From positions 1-14,767 of the forward strand of contig CAJUGL010000035.1 in assembly GCA_910586515.1 (NCBI GenBank): a DNA stretch of 14,767 bases. The letters run 5' to 3'. Made by a program: the position numbers and the translations under genes. The notes below the pieces were generated by a model. It made no database searches. It worked only from the letters and a program-made list of their open reading frames with translations, and had not been told where the DNA came from. The stretch is from an uncultured Acetatifactor sp. GTDB taxonomy: Bacteria; Bacillota; Clostridia; Lachnospirales; Lachnospiraceae. This document shows positions 12,390 to 14,767 of the stretch, one piece after another. The first letter of the stretch is position 1. Every line of letters starts with the position of its first letter.

Positions 12390-13295
12390 TCACTCTTTCT
12401 CTAAAAACATTTTTACGGGCCTGTAGCATTTCCGCCGTTCTTCCCAGGCATAAATCCCGGCAAAGCTTTCGTCCGGTCTGTATACCCGCACCCATCTTCC
12501 CGGCGCGTACAGCTCTCTCTCTGCAGTCTGTTCCGGCAGAAGTACATTCCCGTTTTCCAGCAGCCGGCAGAACTCTCCGCCCACATGCAGCACAGGACAA
12601 TCCGTGAACACGCTGTCCACCGGCAGCACAGTCTCTCCCAGACTGCCCTCGTCCTTCCTGCGCTGAATCTCTCCCAGCGTCCATGCATCCTCACGGGAAA
12701 AACCGCCTGCCCGAATTCTCTCCAGACTCTCCATGGTTCCCCCGCACCCCAGCTTCTCTCCGATATCAGCGCAGAGCGTCCTGATGTAAGTCCCCTTGGA
12801 ACAAGCAACCCGAAAACGCACTTCCGGCAGTCTGCATTCAAGTATCTCCAGCCCATAGATCATTACCCGGCGAGCCGAACGTTCTACCTCTTTTCCTGCC
12901 CTGGCCAGCTCATACAGCTTCCTGCCGTTCACTTTCAGGGCCGAGTACATGGGCGGAGTCTGCCAATATTCCCCCACAAAGGAAAGCGCCGCATTCCGCG
13001 CTTCCTCCTCCGTGATCTTCACCGGCCGCTGCGCAAGCACCTGTCCGGTAATATCCTGAGTATCTGTCTCCACACCCAGACGAAGTACGGCTTCATACTC
13101 CTTGTCCCTGTCCGCAAGCATATCGCATAGCTTTGTGGCGCTTCCCAGACATACGGGCAGCACCCCCGTTGCCATCGGATCGAGTGTTCCCGTATGGCCG
13201 ATTTTCTTTTGACCGCAGATACCTCTCATCTTGGCGACAACGTCATGGGATGTGAAACCAGCCTCCTTAAAAATCACTATCATCCCGTTTATCAT
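12390..13295 (-). CDS. truB: tRNA pseudouridine(55) synthase
   Basis: A 301-residue TruB, which isomerises U55 in the T-loop of tRNAs to pseudouridine. The catalytic motif GHTGTLDPMATGVLPV contains Asp39. The YEAVLRLGVETDTQD, PPMYSALKVNGRKLYELAR and CSKGTYIRTLCADIG motifs follow in normal order. The C-terminal part (about 235-301) resembles the PUA-type tail of firmicute TruB. The start at 13295 (MINGMIVIFKEAG) lies inside nrnA, giving a 29-nt overlap; a GGAAG-type site precedes it by about 9 nt, and ATG 13283 is less supported. The stop is 6 nt before the ribF TTG. Overlap on one side and tight spacing on the other suggest coupled translation of nrnA, truB and ribF. Confidence 0.97.
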   Translation of the reverse strand: MINGMIVIFKEAGFTSHDVVAKMRGICGQKKIGHTGTLDPMATGVLPVCLGSATKLCDMLADRDKEYEAVLRLGVETDTQDITGQVLAQRPVKITEEEARNAALSFVGEYWQTPPMYSALKVNGRKLYELARAGKEVERSARRVMIYGLEILECRLPEVRFRVACSKGTYIRTLCADIGEKLGCGGTMESLERIRAGGFSREDAWTLGEIQRRKDEGSLGETVLPVDSVFTDCPVLHVGGEFCRLLENGNVLLPEQTAERELYAPGRWVRVYRPDESFAGIYAWEERRKCYRPVKMFLEKE

Positions 13296-14259
13296 GTTCC
13301 GCTTCCCATCTTTTAAGTTGCTTTTCGATATGTAGGGAAATGTTGTTCACGCAGTCGTGGAAGGTCCCCGACATGGTACATCCCGCCGCCCGCACATGGC
13401 CGCCTCCGCCAAAATAGGACGCCACCTCCGCCACATTCACTTTATCTCCGGAACGCAGACTCACTTTATATTCCAGCAGATTTGTCTGATACATGAAAAT
13501 GGCGCACTCCACACCCTCAATGTTGCGCAGCTGATTTACAATACCATCCAGGTCTTTGGGTTCCGCATGGTAAAATTCCATGGTCTTCCGGTCAATGGCG
13601 CTGACTATGCACGCGCCGTCCAGAAAGCGTATGCTCTCCATAAGCGTCCTTCCCATAATCTGTGCCTGAACATAAGTCTTCTGGTAAAAGGTCTCCCTGA
13701 TCAGCCTGGAAAAATCAAAGCCGCTGCCGATAAGTCTTGCGCCCTTCTCCATCGTGGCCGGCGTGGTATTCTCATACTGAAATACGCCTGTATCATGGAT
13801 AATGCCCGTATAGATGGCCTTAGCCATATCCTGGTCCAACATATCCGGAGCGATCATATCATAGATCAGCTCGCTGGTAGACCCAATCTCCGGCCTGATA
13901 TAATTCACGTCGCCGCAGCCCTTATTGCTGACATGGTGATCGATATTGATCTTCTTCCCGGCCGCTCTATAGTAGGACAGAGCTTCTCCCATCCTGTCCG
14001 GCACACTGTCCAGCAGAAAAAACACGTCAAAAGGCTCTTCCTCCGGGAAGTCCGTAACGATCTCCCCGAAGCCCTTAATCTCCCTGTAAATATCAGCGGG
14101 TTTTTCCAGAAAAACCTGTACGCCTGCCTCAGGAAGGCATTTGGTTAGATACTGCCACAGCCCCAGGCAGGCGCCCACACAGTCGCCGTCCGGCCGGACA
14201 TGGCCGCTGATGCCGATTCTCCGAGCATTGCCGCATTCCTTTAACAGATCAAAAGTCAT
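13267..14259 (-). CDS. nrnA: DHH/DHHA1 phosphoesterase, NrnA-like (oligoribonuclease / pAp phosphatase)
   Basis: A 330-residue DHH-family phosphoesterase. NrnA-type enzymes in Firmicutes degrade short RNA oligonucleotides, dephosphorylate pAp, and may act on pApA from c-di-AMP breakdown. Visible motifs are HVRPDGDCVGA (His20, Asp24, Asp26), LLDS with Asp84, DHH at 107-109, GSTSELIYD, HDTGVFQYENT (Asp156) and the DHHA1 substrate motif GGGGHVRAAGC at 284-294. No GGDEF or membrane segment is present, so it is not GdpP. GGGAGG precedes the ATG by about 8 nt. It lies 15 nt after rbfA and overlaps truB by 29 nt, a common order in clostridia. The symbol is by family and position; exact substrate preference cannot be read from sequence. 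Confidence 0.92.
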   Translation of the reverse strand: MTFDLLKECGNARRIGISGHVRPDGDCVGACLGLWQYLTKCLPEAGVQVFLEKPADIYREIKGFGEIVTDFPEEEPFDVFFLLDSVPDRMGEALSYYRAAGKKINIDHHVSNKGCGDVNYIRPEIGSTSELIYDMIAPDMLDQDMAKAIYTGIIHDTGVFQYENTTPATMEKGARLIGSGFDFSRLIRETFYQKTYVQAQIMGRTLMESIRFLDGACIVSAIDRKTMEFYHAEPKDLDGIVNQLRNIEGVECAIFMYQTNLLEYKVSLRSGDKVNVAEVASYFGGGGHVRAAGCTMSGTFHDCVNNISLHIEKQLKRWEAEHDKRDDSDF

Positions 14260-14274
14260 ATATTCCCCTCCCTT

Positions 14275-14703
14275 CTAAACGTTCTCTTCCGAAGGTTCCT
14301 CCGCAGACAGATCAGTTTCCCGGTCTGCCCTGTCTTCTCTTTCCGCACTGTCGCCGGCAATGACCTCATCTATTTTTCTGGACATATTGACTCCATATTC
14401 GATAGACTGGTCCATCACAAAACTGATCTCCGGCGTGTTGCGCAGATTGACGATCTTTGCCAGCTTATTTCGAATAAACCCCTCTGCGCTCTTAAGCCCC
14501 TCCAGGGTGGATTTTCTGACCTCTTCATCTCCCAAAACGCTGATCCACGCCTTGCAGCTCTTTAAATCCGGGGCCACTTCCACAGCCACCACGCTTGTCC
14601 AGGGGCTGATCCGCGGATCCTTGATCTCCCCGCGGATTATTTCAGCCAGAACTCGTTGCACCTCCCCGTTGATACGGGTATTTTTTACACTGTTTTTTCT
14701 CAT
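14275..14703 (-). CDS. rbfA: 30S ribosome-binding factor A
   Basis: A 142-residue RbfA, a KH-type cold-shock and maturation factor that binds the immature 30S subunit near helix 1 of 16S rRNA. Conserved segments are RINGEVQRVLAEIIRGEIKDPRI near the N terminus, VSVL-type KAWISVLGDEE, FIRNKLAKIVNLRNTPEI and SIEYGVNMSRKIDEVI. The last 25 residues are an acidic, Glu/Asp/Ser-rich tail that is variable in the family. The start at 14703 (MRKNSVKNTRINGEV) has AGGAAGG about 5 nt upstream; a GTG at 14742 in the same open frame adds residues without family similarity. First visible gene of the operon; infB usually precedes it but its end is not recognisable in the window. Confidence 0.96.
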   Translation of the reverse strand: MRKNSVKNTRINGEVQRVLAEIIRGEIKDPRISPWTSVVAVEVAPDLKSCKAWISVLGDEEVRKSTLEGLKSAEGFIRNKLAKIVNLRNTPEISFVMDQSIEYGVNMSRKIDEVIAGDSAEREDRADRETDLSAEEPSEENV

Positions 14704-14767
14704 ATACCTTCCTGATTTGAGTTCCGCATATGGGCTCGCCACCCTTTTTCCTGGAAGGATTTCCGCT
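14704..14767. other. Right flank, no identifiable gene end
   Basis: Only 64 nt precede rbfA. They hold the AGGAAGG ribosome binding site. All three minus frames were read: none resembles an InfB C terminus, and one is open through to rbfA. If infB is upstream, its stop lies beyond the window. Confidence 0.4.

Noticed and set aside
14704..14742. GTG start for RbfA at 14742, or an infB C-terminal fragment
   Set aside because: The ATG at 14703 has a good ribosome binding site and the family N terminus; none of the frames resembles the end of InfB.

Overview
The window looks like a chromosomal stretch of a Gram-positive clostridium, most likely of the Lachnospiraceae. This rests on strong GGAGG-type ribosome binding sites, the gene order of the translation cluster, a secreted SH3/NlpC-P60 hydrolase, and a DUF5685-type gene beside a small J-domain gene. 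It is an inference from content and not a species call. All thirteen protein genes I accept lie on the minus strand, so transcription runs from high to low coordinates. I see no tRNA, rRNA, CRISPR array, insertion sequence or prophage gene.

In transcription order, the right end (14703 down to 11472) is a tight ribosome-maturation/housekeeping operon: rbfA, nrnA, truB, ribF. Its genes are 15 nt apart, overlap by 29 nt, and are 6 nt apart; ribF starts with TTG. It presumably continues upstream beyond the window, normally with infB. Two genes then lie between ribF and rpsO, which are often close neighbours in Firmicutes: a Na/Pi-cotransporter-like protein with a PhoU-like tail (11371-9740) and a secreted two-SH3 NlpC/P60 peptidoglycan hydrolase (9494-8460). 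The hydrolase has a perfect consensus promoter and tandem response-regulator-like boxes just downstream of it.

rpsO (8276-8010) follows with its own promoter, a structured leader and a strong terminator. A 256-nt spacer with inverted repeats leads to pnp (7703-5601). A 272-nt spacer with hairpins separates pnp from the tldD/tldE protease pair (5328-2484), which ends in a clear terminator (2406-2450).

The left end (2310-71) is a self-contained three-gene unit with its own promoter and probable terminator. It encodes a two-TM zinc-ribbon protein, a DUF5685-type protein and a J-domain protein with a glycine-rich linker, a TPR-like middle and a cysteine-rich hydrophobic tail. This is the least understood part. 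The DUF5685-type protein carries two D-x-x-E-D motifs in contexts that resemble the two Asp-rich motifs of squalene/phytoene synthases, so the unit may be an uncharacterised membrane-associated isoprenoid-fold system with a dedicated co-chaperone. Secondary points are a 27-nt palindromic repeat present twice downstream of genes, a possible WalR/PhoP-type operator and a possibly regulated pnp leader.
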